Shown: positions 19,770 through 28,966, counted from the stretch's first letter. The stretch is DNA of 64,000 bases from Cyanobacterium sp. Dongsha4 (GCF_036345015.1 NZ_CP084098.1:3857326-3921325), one strand, 5' to 3'. Made by a program: numbers and translations. Notes: a model not told the origin generated them from the sequence alone.

Positions 19770-22553
19770 ATGTTAGATGCCAACAGTTTAGCCGAAATAG
19801 CCCTAGAAGCTCGAAATTGTTTTTTAGAAGAAGATGCCCCCGAATTTTTACAAATTCTCACCGAAGGCATTACGAATTTAAAACAAATCCTAAATGAATC
19901 GAAAAACAATCAAGATTTACATGGAGTTTATAAAGAATTAGGACGTGCCGCTCACTCCATAAAAGGCGGTGCAGGAATGGCAGAAATGCCTTTAGTGAGT
20001 AAATTGGCTCACAAAATGGAGGATTTATTTGAAGCCTTACAACAGGATAGGGTAGAAGATTTAGACACTACTTTAGGCTTGTTAGTTTTAGGAGTGGAAG
20101 AATTAGATAATCTAGTGGAATTAGAAAAAAATTCTTGCTTATTAGATACCCATTCTGCCGATGAATTAATTATTGCATTAGATGATTTTTTACAGGCTTT
20201 AAACCCTAGTGATGAACTGGCAGAAATCGGGTTTGCTGATGATAGTTTTATCAAAACTGCCCTAGAGTCGGATTTATCTGATTGCATTCAAAGAGTTCAA
20301 GAAATTATTGAAAATAAGGAATTAGCTACTCCTAAAAATGTTAAAAATAGTATTGATACTCTATTAGAAGAATGTGAATTATTAGGTCAAGCTCTTAATT
20401 GTCATTGGTTGGTAGAAATTAGTCAATTAATTAAACAGTTAAAATCAGATTTTGAAGATGATATTATTAATTTTACCAAAGAAGCGATCGCACTTATAGA
20501 AAAGAATAAACAACAATATCTTGTCGAAACTAATCCTCAACTTCCTCAATATTCTGACTATTTTCAAAAATTATTATTAGGAGATACTCAAGAACAAATT
20601 GAACAACTAATTATAGAAGAAAAACCAGAAGAATTAAAACCAAAACAAACTGTAGAAACTCAATCCAAGTTTAATTTAGAAAAACCGCCCCTACCTAGTA
20701 ATAATCGTAATTTGAGAATCCCCATTAATAAAGTTAATAAAATGGGTGACTTAACAGGACAATTATTAATTTTTTATGAACAATTAAGCCTTTATGAAAA
20801 CCAAATTAAACAAGCTAGTTTTAGCCTCAAAAAAAGGACAAAATTATTAGCACCCTTAAAAGAGCAGTTAGAATATATTTATGATCAGTTTAGCGTTAAA
20901 GAAAAAGAAAATATTGAGCAAAATGGTCATAAATCGCAAATAGACATTGAACATCTTACAGAATTTGATGCTCTTGAATTTGATGAATATAGTCAAATCC
21001 ACGATACCCTACAAAGTTTAACGGAATTAATTATCCAAATCCAAGAAGTTAGAGAAGATTTTGACTTAGTTAATCGGGAATTTCAAGAGACATTAATTGA
21101 TATGAGAAAATGTCTTGATACCCTCGATCAAGAATTAAGAGAAGTACGCCTAGTTCCTTTTATTAACTTAGCAGGAAGTTTTGTTAAACCTCTCGAAAAA
21201 ATGAACAAAGATTATCATAAATCTGTAAAATTAATCATCGAAGGAGAACAAGTTTTAATTGACCAAAATATTATCGAAACTCTAAGAACACCCTTTAATC
21301 ATATTATCAGGAATGCTTTTGATCATGGTATAGAAATGCCAGATATAAGAGAAAAAGAAGGTAAACCGAACCCAGCACAAATTAAATTAAGTGCGAAATT
21401 AGAAGGAAATAATGTGATTTTAACTATTGCTGATGATGGACAAGGAATAGATATAAAAAAGGTATATGAAAAAGCAAAAATGTTAGGCTTATTTCCTCAA
21501 AATAAAGAATTTAATCAACTTCCCAGAGAGGAAATTTTAGGAACTATTTTTTCCCCTGGATTTTCCACTGCATCTCAAGTTAGTGACTTGTCAGGAAGGG
21601 GGATGGGCATGGATATTGTTAAAGCAGAAATTGAAAAATTAAGAGGTACTATTGAAGTAAAAACAGAAATAGGAAAAGGTACAATCTTTCAGCTAAAAAT
21701 TCCTATGGCATTGAATATTATTTCCTTGCTATTGGTTAAAATTGCTTCTCAAACAGTGGCAATTCCTTCCGAAAATGTCTTGAGAGTAATTCGTCTTTCC
21801 GACTACGAAATTCAGGACAATCAAATATTATGGGAAGAGCAAAAAATTTCTTTTTATCATCTCTCACAAATATTACCCTACAATACCTCTAATTTATCCC
21901 TTGATATAGGACAACCCTATGCAGGTTTACTATTGCAAATTAGCGGAGAAAAAGTCGTTATGGCAGTGGATGCGGTAGTGGATGAAAAACCCTTAGTCAG
22001 TAAAAGTTTGGATGATACCGTAGCGATTCCCCCTTATTTGGGAGGTTGTACCATCTTAGGTAGTGGAACTGTTGTTCCTATTTTTGTTCCCGATTACTTT
22101 AAATCCTTACTCATTCAAAGAGAAAGCAAACGACAGTTAAAGAAAATAGAGAAAGAGACTCTAACGGTTAAGACTGATGAATTATCAATTATGATTATTG
22201 ATGACTCTGTAGCTGTCAGACGAACTCTTAATCGTACTTTAACTCAAGTGGGTTATAACGTTACTCAATGTCGAGATGGTAAGGAAGCGTGGAATACCTT
22301 ACAAAGTACATCAGAGCATTTTGATTTGGCTATTTGCGATTTAGAAATGCCCAGATTTGATGGTTACAAAGTATTACAGTTAATTCGAGCATCGGAGGCG
22401 TGGAAAAATTTACCTGTGATTATACTTACATCCCGTGACAATGATTTACACCGACAAAAAGCCATGGATTTAGGGGCAAATGCTTATTTAACAAAGCCCT
22501 TTAACCCCTTAAAAATTATTGAAAAAGTCAAAGATGTGACTTTAAGATTTTAG
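19770..22553 (+). CDS. pilL: Hybrid CheA-type histidine kinase PilL
   Basis: A 927-residue chemotaxis kinase. The Hpt domain carries phosphoacceptor H62 (AAHSIKGG). The middle has a long linker, a dimerisation region and an HATPase domain with N box NHIIRNAFDHGIE, G1 DDGQGID and G2 SGRGMGMDIV. A CheW-like domain follows (VAIPSENVLRVI), and a C-terminal receiver with D811-D812, D857 (ICDLEMP) and K909. This kinase-receiver hybrid is the usual last gene of the pil/tax3 set. All catalytic residues appear intact. It converges with the cyclophilin-like gene, leaving only 15 bases between stops. Confidence 0.93.
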   Translation: MLDANSLAEIALEARNCFLEEDAPEFLQILTEGITNLKQILNESKNNQDLHGVYKELGRAAHSIKGGAGMAEMPLVSKLAHKMEDLFEALQQDRVEDLDTTLGLLVLGVEELDNLVELEKNSCLLDTHSADELIIALDDFLQALNPSDELAEIGFADDSFIKTALESDLSDCIQRVQEIIENKELATPKNVKNSIDTLLEECELLGQALNCHWLVEISQLIKQLKSDFEDDIINFTKEAIALIEKNKQQYLVETNPQLPQYSDYFQKLLLGDTQEQIEQLIIEEKPEELKPKQTVETQSKFNLEKPPLPSNNRNLRIPINKVNKMGDLTGQLLIFYEQLSLYENQIKQASFSLKKRTKLLAPLKEQLEYIYDQFSVKEKENIEQNGHKSQIDIEHLTEFDALEFDEYSQIHDTLQSLTELIIQIQEVREDFDLVNREFQETLIDMRKCLDTLDQELREVRLVPFINLAGSFVKPLEKMNKDYHKSVKLIIEGEQVLIDQNIIETLRTPFNHIIRNAFDHGIEMPDIREKEGKPNPAQIKLSAKLEGNNVILTIADDGQGIDIKKVYEKAKMLGLFPQNKEFNQLPREEILGTIFSPGFSTASQVSDLSGRGMGMDIVKAEIEKLRGTIEVKTEIGKGTIFQLKIPMALNIISLLLVKIASQTVAIPSENVLRVIRLSDYEIQDNQILWEEQKISFYHLSQILPYNTSNLSLDIGQPYAGLLLQISGEKVVMAVDAVVDEKPLVSKSLDDTVAIPPYLGGCTILGSGTVVPIFVPDYFKSLLIQRESKRQLKKIEKETLTVKTDELSIMIIDDSVAVRRTLNRTLTQVGYNVTQCRDGKEAWNTLQSTSEHFDLAICDLEMPRFDGYKVLQLIRASEAWKNLPVIILTSRDNDLHRQKAMDLGANAYLTKPFNPLKIIEKVKDVTLRF

Positions 22554-22568
22554 TAAGTTCACATAAGT

Positions 22569-23981
22569 TTAGACGGCGACTTCAAAAGCAACCCCTTCTA
22601 AAACAAATTGAGGATAGTTAGCGAGAATACTATTTTTCTCTTCTTCTCCTACAAATAAATATGTACCGGGTTGACTGGTGTTTTGAAAACGGTAAATATC
22701 TTGTCCTAAATTAGCATCTGCACCATAAGTATAAAAAGCGATACCTTCTTCGATAAAGTTAGTGTAGTTTTGACGAATACTGCGACTTTCTTCCTCTGAC
22801 GCATAAAGGTAAGTACTGGGTATATCCCTATTTTGAAAACGATTGAAACGAATTAATTGATCTTGATTTTCATTTTCTGGTACATCTCCTGTCACACTGA
22901 CATTAAAACTCTGTTGGGCTGATTCTCCCAATAGATTGGTGGCTTTGATGGTAATATCCGTTTCTCCTGTCTTAATGGTATCTCCATTGGCTTGACTAGC
23001 GCTTTTGAAGGCTAATCCCTCTTCCTTAAAATTGCGGAAATTACGGAGAATATTCTTTCTTTCTTCTTCTCCCACAAATAAATATGTGCCGGGTAAATCT
23101 TGGTTTTGGAAGCGATAGAGGGGAGTTTTTAAAGAGCTACCGTAATCTAAAATGAGGTTTCCTTGATTATCAAAACTAGGACTAACAACGTTAGGATTGG
23201 TATTACTTTCTACAGTAAAGGTGAATTCGAGTACATTGTCAATGGTAATATTTTCAAAGCGGACAAATTGATTATCTTCGGTGAATGGATAAGAGGAATA
23301 GGGAAAATTAAAATCGTTTGCATTACTATCATTTACAGGTAGATTACGGAAGGGTGTTGATAATACTGAATTACTATTATTACTGGAGGATCTTACTTGT
23401 AACTGAGTAACAATAGTGGGCAGGGATGCGATCGCATTTAAGGTATTCAAATCTTCTGGGGATAAAACCTGACCAAAAACAGTCAAACCACCATTAAACG
23501 TATCAAAATTAGTATTATCAGTAAGATTAAAAACCCATCGATTTCTGGCACTATTAGGGTCATTTGTTAGGTTATACATAGCAATCGTACCAGCTTTATT
23601 AGACCGTTGGGCACTAAATTCATTTTCAATAGGTGCTTTAGGGGTAATACGCTTCACCTCTAAATTCTCGACAGTATAAGCCCCCCCTAAAAGATATTTA
23701 GATTGAGGAGTAGAAAAGGAACGATCAATGATGGAATTGTTATAATCACCACCATCAACATAACTGGTAAAATTATTGACAGCAATGGGCGCCCCATCTC
23801 CTGTTTGGTCAAATAAAACAATATTAATTTCACCACTACCTAAAGAATTATCCCCTAAATTAAAATTAGCTACTTTTCCAGTGGTTAAAGGATCATCAAA
23901 ATGATTCAATAAATTAATGGTAGTGCTACTGGTTTCAAGATTAAAAGATTGATTGCTAATAGGAGTAATGTTAATCGTCAT
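22569..23981 (-). CDS. Cyclophilin-like protein with C-terminal RFQN/EEG repeats (copy 2)
   Basis: A 470-residue protein. The N-terminal half resembles a cyclophilin-type peptidyl-prolyl isomerase: INIVLFDQTGDGAPIAVNNF, then GTIAMYN and LTVFGQVLS. The catalytic FHR-type segment is altered, however: it reads IIDRSFSTPQSKYLLGGAY where the neighbour has IIHRS ... FVIQGGGF. The C-terminal half has three repeats of about 38 residues of the type RFQNxxxPGTYLFVGEEE followed by EEGLAF, resembling DUF5648-type repeats. No Sec signal is visible; secretion by a type I route would be a guess. It is a tandem paralogue of the next gene, with an almost identical last 200 residues. Confidence 0.75.
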   Translation of the reverse strand: MTINITPISNQSFNLETSSTTINLLNHFDDPLTTGKVANFNLGDNSLGSGEINIVLFDQTGDGAPIAVNNFTSYVDGGDYNNSIIDRSFSTPQSKYLLGGAYTVENLEVKRITPKAPIENEFSAQRSNKAGTIAMYNLTNDPNSARNRWVFNLTDNTNFDTFNGGLTVFGQVLSPEDLNTLNAIASLPTIVTQLQVRSSSNNSNSVLSTPFRNLPVNDSNANDFNFPYSSYPFTEDNQFVRFENITIDNVLEFTFTVESNTNPNVVSPSFDNQGNLILDYGSSLKTPLYRFQNQDLPGTYLFVGEEERKNILRNFRNFKEEGLAFKSASQANGDTIKTGETDITIKATNLLGESAQQSFNVSVTGDVPENENQDQLIRFNRFQNRDIPSTYLYASEEESRSIRQNYTNFIEEGIAFYTYGADANLGQDIYRFQNTSQPGTYLFVGEEEKNSILANYPQFVLEGVAFEVAV

Positions 23982-23988
23982 TGGCGTC

Positions 23989-24037
23989 TTGTATGATAAC
24001 TTGTGATAACATAAATTAACTACTTATCATCATACAA
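23989..24037. repeat. Imperfect inverted repeat between the two cyclophilin-like genes
   Basis: TTGTATGATAA (23989-23999) and TTATCATCATACAA (24024-24037) are reverse complements apart from an inserted TGA-type triplet. The hairpin fills the 67-base gap between the paralogues and could be an attenuator or mRNA-stability element. Confidence 0.45.
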
Positions 24038-24048
24038 TAATTTTGCGC

Positions 24049-25413
24049 CTAAACTGCTACTTCAAAAGCAACCCCTTCTAAAACAAATTGAGGATAGTTA
24101 GCAAGAATACTATTTTTCTCCTCTTCCCCTACAAATAAATATGTACCGGGTTGATTGGTATTTTGAAAACGGTAAATATCTTGTCCTAAATTAGCGTCTG
24201 CACCATAAGTATAAAAAGCGATACCTTCTTCGATAAAGTTAGTGTAGTTTTGACGAATACTGCGACTTTCTTCCTCTGCCGCATAAAGATAAGTACCGGG
24301 TATATCTCTATTTTGAAAACGATTGAAACGAATTAATTGATCTTGATTTTCATTTTCTGGTACATCTCCTGTCACATTGATATTAAATGTATCTCTGACG
24401 GATTCTCCCAATAAATTAGTAGCTTTAATAGTAATATTTGCTTCCCCTGTGGCAATGGTATCTCCATTGGCTTGACTGGCAGTTTTGAAAGCTAATCCTT
24501 CTTCCTTAAAATTACGGAAATTACGGAGAATATTTTGTCTTTCTTCTTCTCCCACAAATAAATATGTGCCGGGTAAATCCTGATTTTGGAAGCGATAGAG
24601 GGGAGTTTTTAAAAAGCTACCGTAGTCTAAGGAGAGGTTTCCCTGAGTGTCAATAGTGGCGGTAACAACTTCGGGGTTAGTATTTCTTTCTACGGTAAAG
24701 GTTAATTCAGCTACATCTTGAACCGTAATACTCTCAAAACGAATAAAGTCTTCATCTTGATTGAGGCTAGGATTATTCGCATCAACATTTTTTGGATTCA
24801 CAGGTAATGTATTAAAAGCAGAATTTAGACTAGAAGCATTTACCACAGGCAAAGATGCGATCGCATCTACCGTATTCAAATCCCTTTGAGATAAAACCTG
24901 TCCAAAAACCGTAAACCCACCATTTTGATTATCTAAATTACCAGAATTATTCCCTAAATTAAAAAACCACTGACTTGTAGCACTATTCGCATTGCCATCT
25001 TGTTTCGCCATCGCAATTGTACCCCGAAGATTGGAACGCTCTTCACTAAATTCATTCTGAATGGGGGGGCTTGTTGGCACACGATTAAGAGTCAAGTTAT
25101 TTACAGTAAAACCTCCTCCTTGAATGACAAAAGGAGTAGGAGTAACTACAGAGCGATGAATAATAGAATAATCATAGCGACCACTATTGACATAATTGAT
25201 AAAATTATTGACAGTAATAGGTGCTCCTTCTCCCGTTTGGTCAAATAAAACAATATTGATTTCTCCATTACCAATAGAATTATCTGTCAAATTAAAATTG
25301 GCGACTTTTCCTGTAGTAAAAGGATCATCAAAATTATTAAACAAATTAACAACCGTTCTAATATTGCTAATGTCAACGGAAATATTATCAATAGGATCAA
25401 TATTAATAGTCAT
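24049..25413 (-). CDS. Cyclophilin-like protein with C-terminal RFQN/EEG repeats (copy 1)
   Basis: A 454-residue protein, first of the tandem pair. The cyclophilin domain is better preserved than in its neighbour: VNNFINYVNSGRYDYSIIHR has the catalytic-type Arg, followed by FVIQGGGFT, RGTIAMAKQ, SQWFFNLG and FTVFGQVLS. The C-terminus holds the same three repeats (YRFQNQDLPGTYLFVGEEE, NRFQNRDIPGTYLYAAEEE, YRFQNTNQPGTYLFVGEEE), with a short Ig-like stretch between the first and second (IATGEANITIKATNLLGES). Known cyclophilins catalyse proline isomerisation; the partner of this one is unknown. It was probably duplicated recently, because the C-terminal DNA is nearly identical in the two copies. 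Confidence 0.78.
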   Translation of the reverse strand: MTINIDPIDNISVDISNIRTVVNLFNNFDDPFTTGKVANFNLTDNSIGNGEINIVLFDQTGEGAPITVNNFINYVNSGRYDYSIIHRSVVTPTPFVIQGGGFTVNNLTLNRVPTSPPIQNEFSEERSNLRGTIAMAKQDGNANSATSQWFFNLGNNSGNLDNQNGGFTVFGQVLSQRDLNTVDAIASLPVVNASSLNSAFNTLPVNPKNVDANNPSLNQDEDFIRFESITVQDVAELTFTVERNTNPEVVTATIDTQGNLSLDYGSFLKTPLYRFQNQDLPGTYLFVGEEERQNILRNFRNFKEEGLAFKTASQANGDTIATGEANITIKATNLLGESVRDTFNINVTGDVPENENQDQLIRFNRFQNRDIPGTYLYAAEEESRSIRQNYTNFIEEGIAFYTYGADANLGQDIYRFQNTNQPGTYLFVGEEEKNSILANYPQFVLEGVAFEVAV

Positions 25414-25764
25414 AAATCAAAATAATAGCGATTTGTCACATTTAAGTTTAATTTACCATTGATTTTTATTTCTCCAGTTTTTATTTAACCTGAGTTCGGA
25501 TAAATTTTTATCTATGAGTGATGGCGAAAAGGGGAAAAGGGAAAGTTAAAAGGGTAACGATGCACAGGTAAATAGTTGATAATTAAGAATTAAAAACCCC
25601 TAACTCCGAACTCTGTACCGTTTTGCGGAACGAGCGCAGCGAACTCTCGTTTCTCCCCAATCCCCCAACAACCTGACACCTATCCGATATTGTTCAACCC
25701 ACAAGAACTTTTATTTCTCAACCCATTAGAGCTTTAGCCCTTATTTTGACAAATAAATGAAATT
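25414..25764. other. Intergenic region with short repeats
   Basis: This 351-base spacer lies downstream of the TPR gene and upstream of the cyclophilin-like pair, both on the minus strand. It contains STRR-like units (AAAAGGGAAAGTTAAAAGGG, CCTAACTCCGAACTC, CCCCAATCCCCCAACAACC) and a GCGGAACGAGCGCAGCGAAC stretch. No gene is recognised. Confidence 0.4.
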
Positions 25765-26544
25765 TTAAGAAAACAATTCTGAACCAACAACCATTTCTGT
25801 TGCTTTACCATTAGCTTCTACCTTCAAGTCGTGAATGTTACGACTCATTTCTCTGGCTTGATGATAGCTGTCTATATCTCCCTGTTCAAAATATAACAAT
25901 GCCGCTTTGCGTAAATCATCCACTGCTTTTTGCTTCATATTACTATCGAGATATAAAACCCCTCTTTTATGGTAGGCTTTTGCCATATTTCCATCTCGTT
26001 TAATGGCTTCGGTGTAATCTTCGATCGCACCTGAAATATTACCTAATTTTTCATAACCCACACCCCGTTGATAGAAGAAATCAGCAGAGTCAGAATGAGA
26101 GCGTAATTCTTGAGATAAATTTTCTACCTCTTTCATATTAAGCACAACATTATTTAATTCTTGATGTTGTATATCCAAGCGTTTAACCTCTTGAGCAATT
26201 TCTTCTTTTTGGCTATTAAGAAGCTCTTGAATAGATTGCTGTAGCTTCTCCATACTCGTGCCTAAATCCGCCTTATAATCCATCAAAGTTTGATTTAATT
26301 CAGCGTGATTAGCTTCAATTTTTTGGGTTAATTCATTAATAGTTTCCTGTTGTTGATTGTAAGCATCAACTATAGACTCGTACTGTTGCTTACGACTAAA
26401 TACATTACAACCCACCCCCACCGTTAAACCGGCAGAAGCCACAGCCACATTAGTTGGAGAGGGGATAATAAGAGATGCGATCGCACCCACTGCCGAAACA
26501 CCTAAGCCTACATAGCCGAGAATATCTTGTTGTTTTTCCATCAT
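25765..26544 (-). CDS. TPR protein, Slr0151-like (Pap operon)
   Basis: A 259-residue protein. Residues 10-47 are hydrophobic and Gly/Ala/Val-rich, a probable membrane hairpin or anchor. Residues 50-145 are a predicted coiled coil (many Gln, Glu, Leu heptads). Two TPR units follow (about 152-219): FFYQRGVGYEKLGNISGAIE and KAYHKRGVLYLDSNMKQKAV. By order and domain content it matches Slr0151 of Synechocystis, a TPR protein known to affect photosystem II repair and thylakoid organisation. It is the last gene of the operon here, 118 bases after the preceding gene. Orthology is inferred from memory of the locus. Confidence 0.72.
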   Translation of the reverse strand: MMEKQQDILGYVGLGVSAVGAIASLIIPSPTNVAVASAGLTVGVGCNVFSRKQQYESIVDAYNQQQETINELTQKIEANHAELNQTLMDYKADLGTSMEKLQQSIQELLNSQKEEIAQEVKRLDIQHQELNNVVLNMKEVENLSQELRSHSDSADFFYQRGVGYEKLGNISGAIEDYTEAIKRDGNMAKAYHKRGVLYLDSNMKQKAVDDLRKAALLYFEQGDIDSYHQAREMSRNIHDLKVEANGKATEMVVGSELFS

Positions 26545-26662
26545 AATGACAATTAATACTCCATTGAGATAGTGAAAAAATGTTTAGGCTTCTAGCCCGA
26601 TAATAAATTAAACTTTTACCTCTTGCCCTGCCACCTTTAAAGAGGGATACAGGGAGGTTTAC

Positions 26663-27115
26663 TTAAACTAAGACTGCACAATTAAGCTCAAATGCAGGAA
26701 TCGCATATTTAGCCTCTTCGGGGGTGAGAAACTCAGGTACAACCTTTAATAACAAATCATAGGTTTCAATATTATCGTCGGTAAAATTATAGGCACGGGA
26801 AATAGTTTGAAACCACAACAACATATTTGTGCGTAATCTTTCCATGTCATCAAATAATAAGGCAGTGGCACTATAACGCAATAAATCCACCATATCTCTT
26901 AAACAAGTGGCATAATAGTCTTTCCAATTAGGATGAAGTTTTTGTTTTTCTTCCTTGACGCGATCGCAAATTTCCTGTGCATTATCTCTTATTTTAAGAT
27001 AAGCACTCATTCTCAACTGATGAGAATCCAAATAATCTTCTAAAAACTGTAGCTCATAATCCTGAGCATAACGGCCATCAGCTTCCAAAGTTAAATCAGA
27101 AAATTGTCTTAACAT
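26663..27115 (-). CDS. Phycobiliprotein-fold-like protein (Pap operon, Slr0149-like)
   Basis: A 150-residue all-helical protein. By eye it follows the allophycocyanin pattern: ADGRYAQDYELQFLEDYL resembles the ADAEARYLSPGEL opening, SAYLKIRDNAQEICDRV the A-B helix region, and TCLRDMVDLLRYSATALLFD the chromophore region, where C71-L-R73-D74 equals the Cys-x-Arg-Asp signature that attaches and holds the bilin in phycobiliproteins. It is far too divergent to be an antenna subunit. A bilin- or tetrapyrrole-binding role in photosystem II assembly is plausible. A good ribosome site (AAGGGAG) precedes it, and the ferredoxin gene is 27 bases upstream. Confidence 0.65.
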   Translation of the reverse strand: MLRQFSDLTLEADGRYAQDYELQFLEDYLDSHQLRMSAYLKIRDNAQEICDRVKEEKQKLHPNWKDYYATCLRDMVDLLRYSATALLFDDMERLRTNMLLWFQTISRAYNFTDDNIETYDLLLKVVPEFLTPEEAKYAIPAFELNCAVLV

Positions 27116-27142
27116 AATCTAAAACTCCCTTATTTAAAGAAA

Positions 27143-27628
27143 TTAAATAGCATCACTACTTTGAGCTAAATATTTAGATACTTCACCCTTCGTATCACTT
27201 AACTGAGTAATCATCGAGCGAGTAATTAACTTACCTTCCTCCACCAAAATCTTTCCAGAAATAGGATGAAGGATATTTTGCTGAGCTCTTCTACCAATCA
27301 AAGACTCAACATCATCAATCTGACTTAAATACATCCCTGAAGGAAGTTCCACCACAACTCCCTCTCCAATCACCCTTGCCTGACAAGCTAAACGGGAATT
27401 CATCTTACAAGTGGTAATAACTTCTAAAGTTCTTTTTTCCCGACGATTGAGAGGAGAAAGACTTTCCATTCCTTCCTTGATGTAAACATGACAAGTAGAA
27501 CACATTCCCCTACCGCCACATTCTTGCATGACATTTAATTCATTTTTCAGTAAACCCGACAAAAGATTATCGTTAGTTTTAATTGCTGTTTCTTTACCAA
27601 GAGGGTCTAATCTAATCGTTTTTGCCAT
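27143..27628 (-). CDS. 2Fe-2S ferredoxin, adrenodoxin/Isc-Fdx spacing (Pap operon, Slr0148-like)
   Basis: A 161-residue protein. The N-terminal 95 residues are a 2Fe-2S ferredoxin with C37-x5-C43-x2-C46 and C82 (in SRLACQARV). That spacing is of the adrenodoxin/Isc-Fdx class, not the C-x4-C-x2-C of photosynthetic PetF. The extra C74 is not a usual ligand. The C-terminal 65 residues are an extension without a known motif. A strong ribosome site AAGGA precedes the ATG. It sits between a V4R protein and a phycobiliprotein-fold protein, so electron delivery to, or redox sensing for, a tetrapyrrole-binding module is a reasonable but untested idea. Confidence 0.85.
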   Translation of the reverse strand: MAKTIRLDPLGKETAIKTNDNLLSGLLKNELNVMQECGGRGMCSTCHVYIKEGMESLSPLNRREKRTLEVITTCKMNSRLACQARVIGEGVVVELPSGMYLSQIDDVESLIGRRAQQNILHPISGKILVEEGKLITRSMITQLSDTKGEVSKYLAQSSDAI

Positions 27629-27709
27629 TATCCTTACCTTAAATAATCTACTACTACCTTCAGGTTAACTGATATATGAACTAGAAATAAACTTGATTTC
27701 CAATCACTT

Positions 27710-28381
27710 TTAAGCCTCTGATGAACCGCTACAAAGTAAATTGATTACCATTTCATGATCATGCCCTTCCTCTAACCATGCTTTTGCGGACTTCATTCTT
27801 TCACTTAAACCAATAATGAAATAGTTGGCAATTGCCCCCATAGACTCACAGGAAGTTTGCAAAGCCAATAAATCTTCTCCCGTTAATTGGCTAAAGAAAG
27901 AGGTTAAAATACCCGCTTCAGGTTGACAAGCTAAACCTTCATTCTGGGGGGCGGCTTGGGCAAAAGGAGAATTAACCGTATTAACCACGATAAAACCTTG
28001 AGAATAATAGTCAAAATTAAACTCAATTACTCCCCAACCGTGAGTTTTCCAACATTGTTTTAAACAACTCAAAAACTCAACCATTTCCATTTGTGCCAAA
28101 GGAGTTTCATAATATTCACTCACCTCTTGCAAAAAACGACGATAAAAACTTTTACCCCACCATTTTCCGCAATTGTAAAGCACTAAACCTCCTGCTTGTC
28201 CTAATTCTTCATTTAAACCCTCATAAACCCCCTGCAAAAAAACTTCTGGTAAAGCAATTAAACGAGAGCCTAGACGAGTTTCAAGCAACCCTAATTCAAA
28301 GTCTCCCTGCACATAGGCAGAAGGAGCGAAATAATTACCTTTCAAAGGTTTTTCTTGAACTAAATCTGCAACAGAAATCAT
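27710..28381 (-). CDS. V4R (4-vinyl reductase) domain protein (Pap operon, Slr0147-like)
   Basis: A 223-residue protein related to the 29401-30117 gene. Shared layout: an N-terminal SAYVQGDFELG/LGLLETR region, YNCGKWWGKSFYRRF (compare YNIGKAWGVRDAEFFEKWF), CWKTHGWGVIEFNFDYYSQG and a C-terminal V4R domain with CQPEAGILTSFFSQLTGEDL and TSCESMGAIANYF. V4R domains occur in BchJ and related proteins and are thought to bind small hydrocarbon or tetrapyrrole-type ligands. The ribosome site AAGAGGA precedes the start. The gap to the ferredoxin gene is 81 bases. Confidence 0.78.
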   Translation of the reverse strand: MISVADLVQEKPLKGNYFAPSAYVQGDFELGLLETRLGSRLIALPEVFLQGVYEGLNEELGQAGGLVLYNCGKWWGKSFYRRFLQEVSEYYETPLAQMEMVEFLSCLKQCWKTHGWGVIEFNFDYYSQGFIVVNTVNSPFAQAAPQNEGLACQPEAGILTSFFSQLTGEDLLALQTSCESMGAIANYFIIGLSERMKSAKAWLEEGHDHEMVINLLCSGSSEA

Positions 28382-28495
28382 TTATTTTATCCTCTTACTA
28401 AAGAATGTTATGGAAACACTGAACTTGAATTGTCTTGTAGTAAGGTTTTTAGCCTTATTTTAACTATTGCCTGTTCCCTATCTCAACCAATCAAC

Positions 28496-28966
28496 TTAAA
28501 CACACACCGATTTACTAATATGACTTTGAGCTTGATCTAAAAATGGTTGGATATATTTAATACCGTCATCTTCCAATACACTTTCTAAATTTTTAATTAG
28601 TAGAGAATATAAATTTTCTGAGATGACTTGATATTCATGGGCTTGAACAATATCCGTCAGCCACTCTAATAAACGATGCTCTAAAAATTCAGGATTATTT
28701 AATAACATCGCCATCGCACTATAACGAGTAACTAATAACCAATGACGCACACAAGTTTCTATTTTACGAGTCTTTTCTTGAGGGAGATTTTCCAGTAACT
28801 TATCCGCTACTGCTTGAAAAATACTAATTTCTTGATCTCTTAAAACTCGATAAACTGCTAATCTTTGTTTCAATGTCGAGACTTCTTGGGTTAATTTATC
28901 TAAGTCTGACTGTTGTAGATATTGATGTTCTGATTCGTGAATTAATGCTTGTAGTTCTGGATACAT
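28496..28966 (-). CDS. Phycobiliprotein-fold-like protein (Pap operon, Slr0146-like)
   Basis: A 156-residue helical protein with the same plan as the 26663-27115 gene. ESEHQYLQQSDLDKLTQEV and RLAVYRVLRDQEISIFQAVA match the N-terminal helices of phycobilisome subunits, and TCVRHWLLVTRYSAMAMLLN aligns with the chromophore helix. Here the signature is C72-V-R74-H75: Cys and Arg are kept, but the Asp that contacts the bilin nitrogens is His. It has a strong ribosome site (AAGGAGAG). The pair of such genes, each following a different partner in the operon, suggests an old internal duplication. Actual bilin binding is unproven. Confidence 0.6.
   Translation of the reverse strand: MYPELQALIHESEHQYLQQSDLDKLTQEVSTLKQRLAVYRVLRDQEISIFQAVADKLLENLPQEKTRKIETCVRHWLLVTRYSAMAMLLNNPEFLEHRLLEWLTDIVQAHEYQVISENLYSLLIKNLESVLEDDGIKYIQPFLDQAQSHISKSVCV

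Noticed and set aside
17079-22553. Phototaxis (pix/tax1) locus instead of pil/tax3
   Set aside because: The receptor has no GAF bilin-binding domains and there is only one MCP, which fits pilJ better than pixJ.
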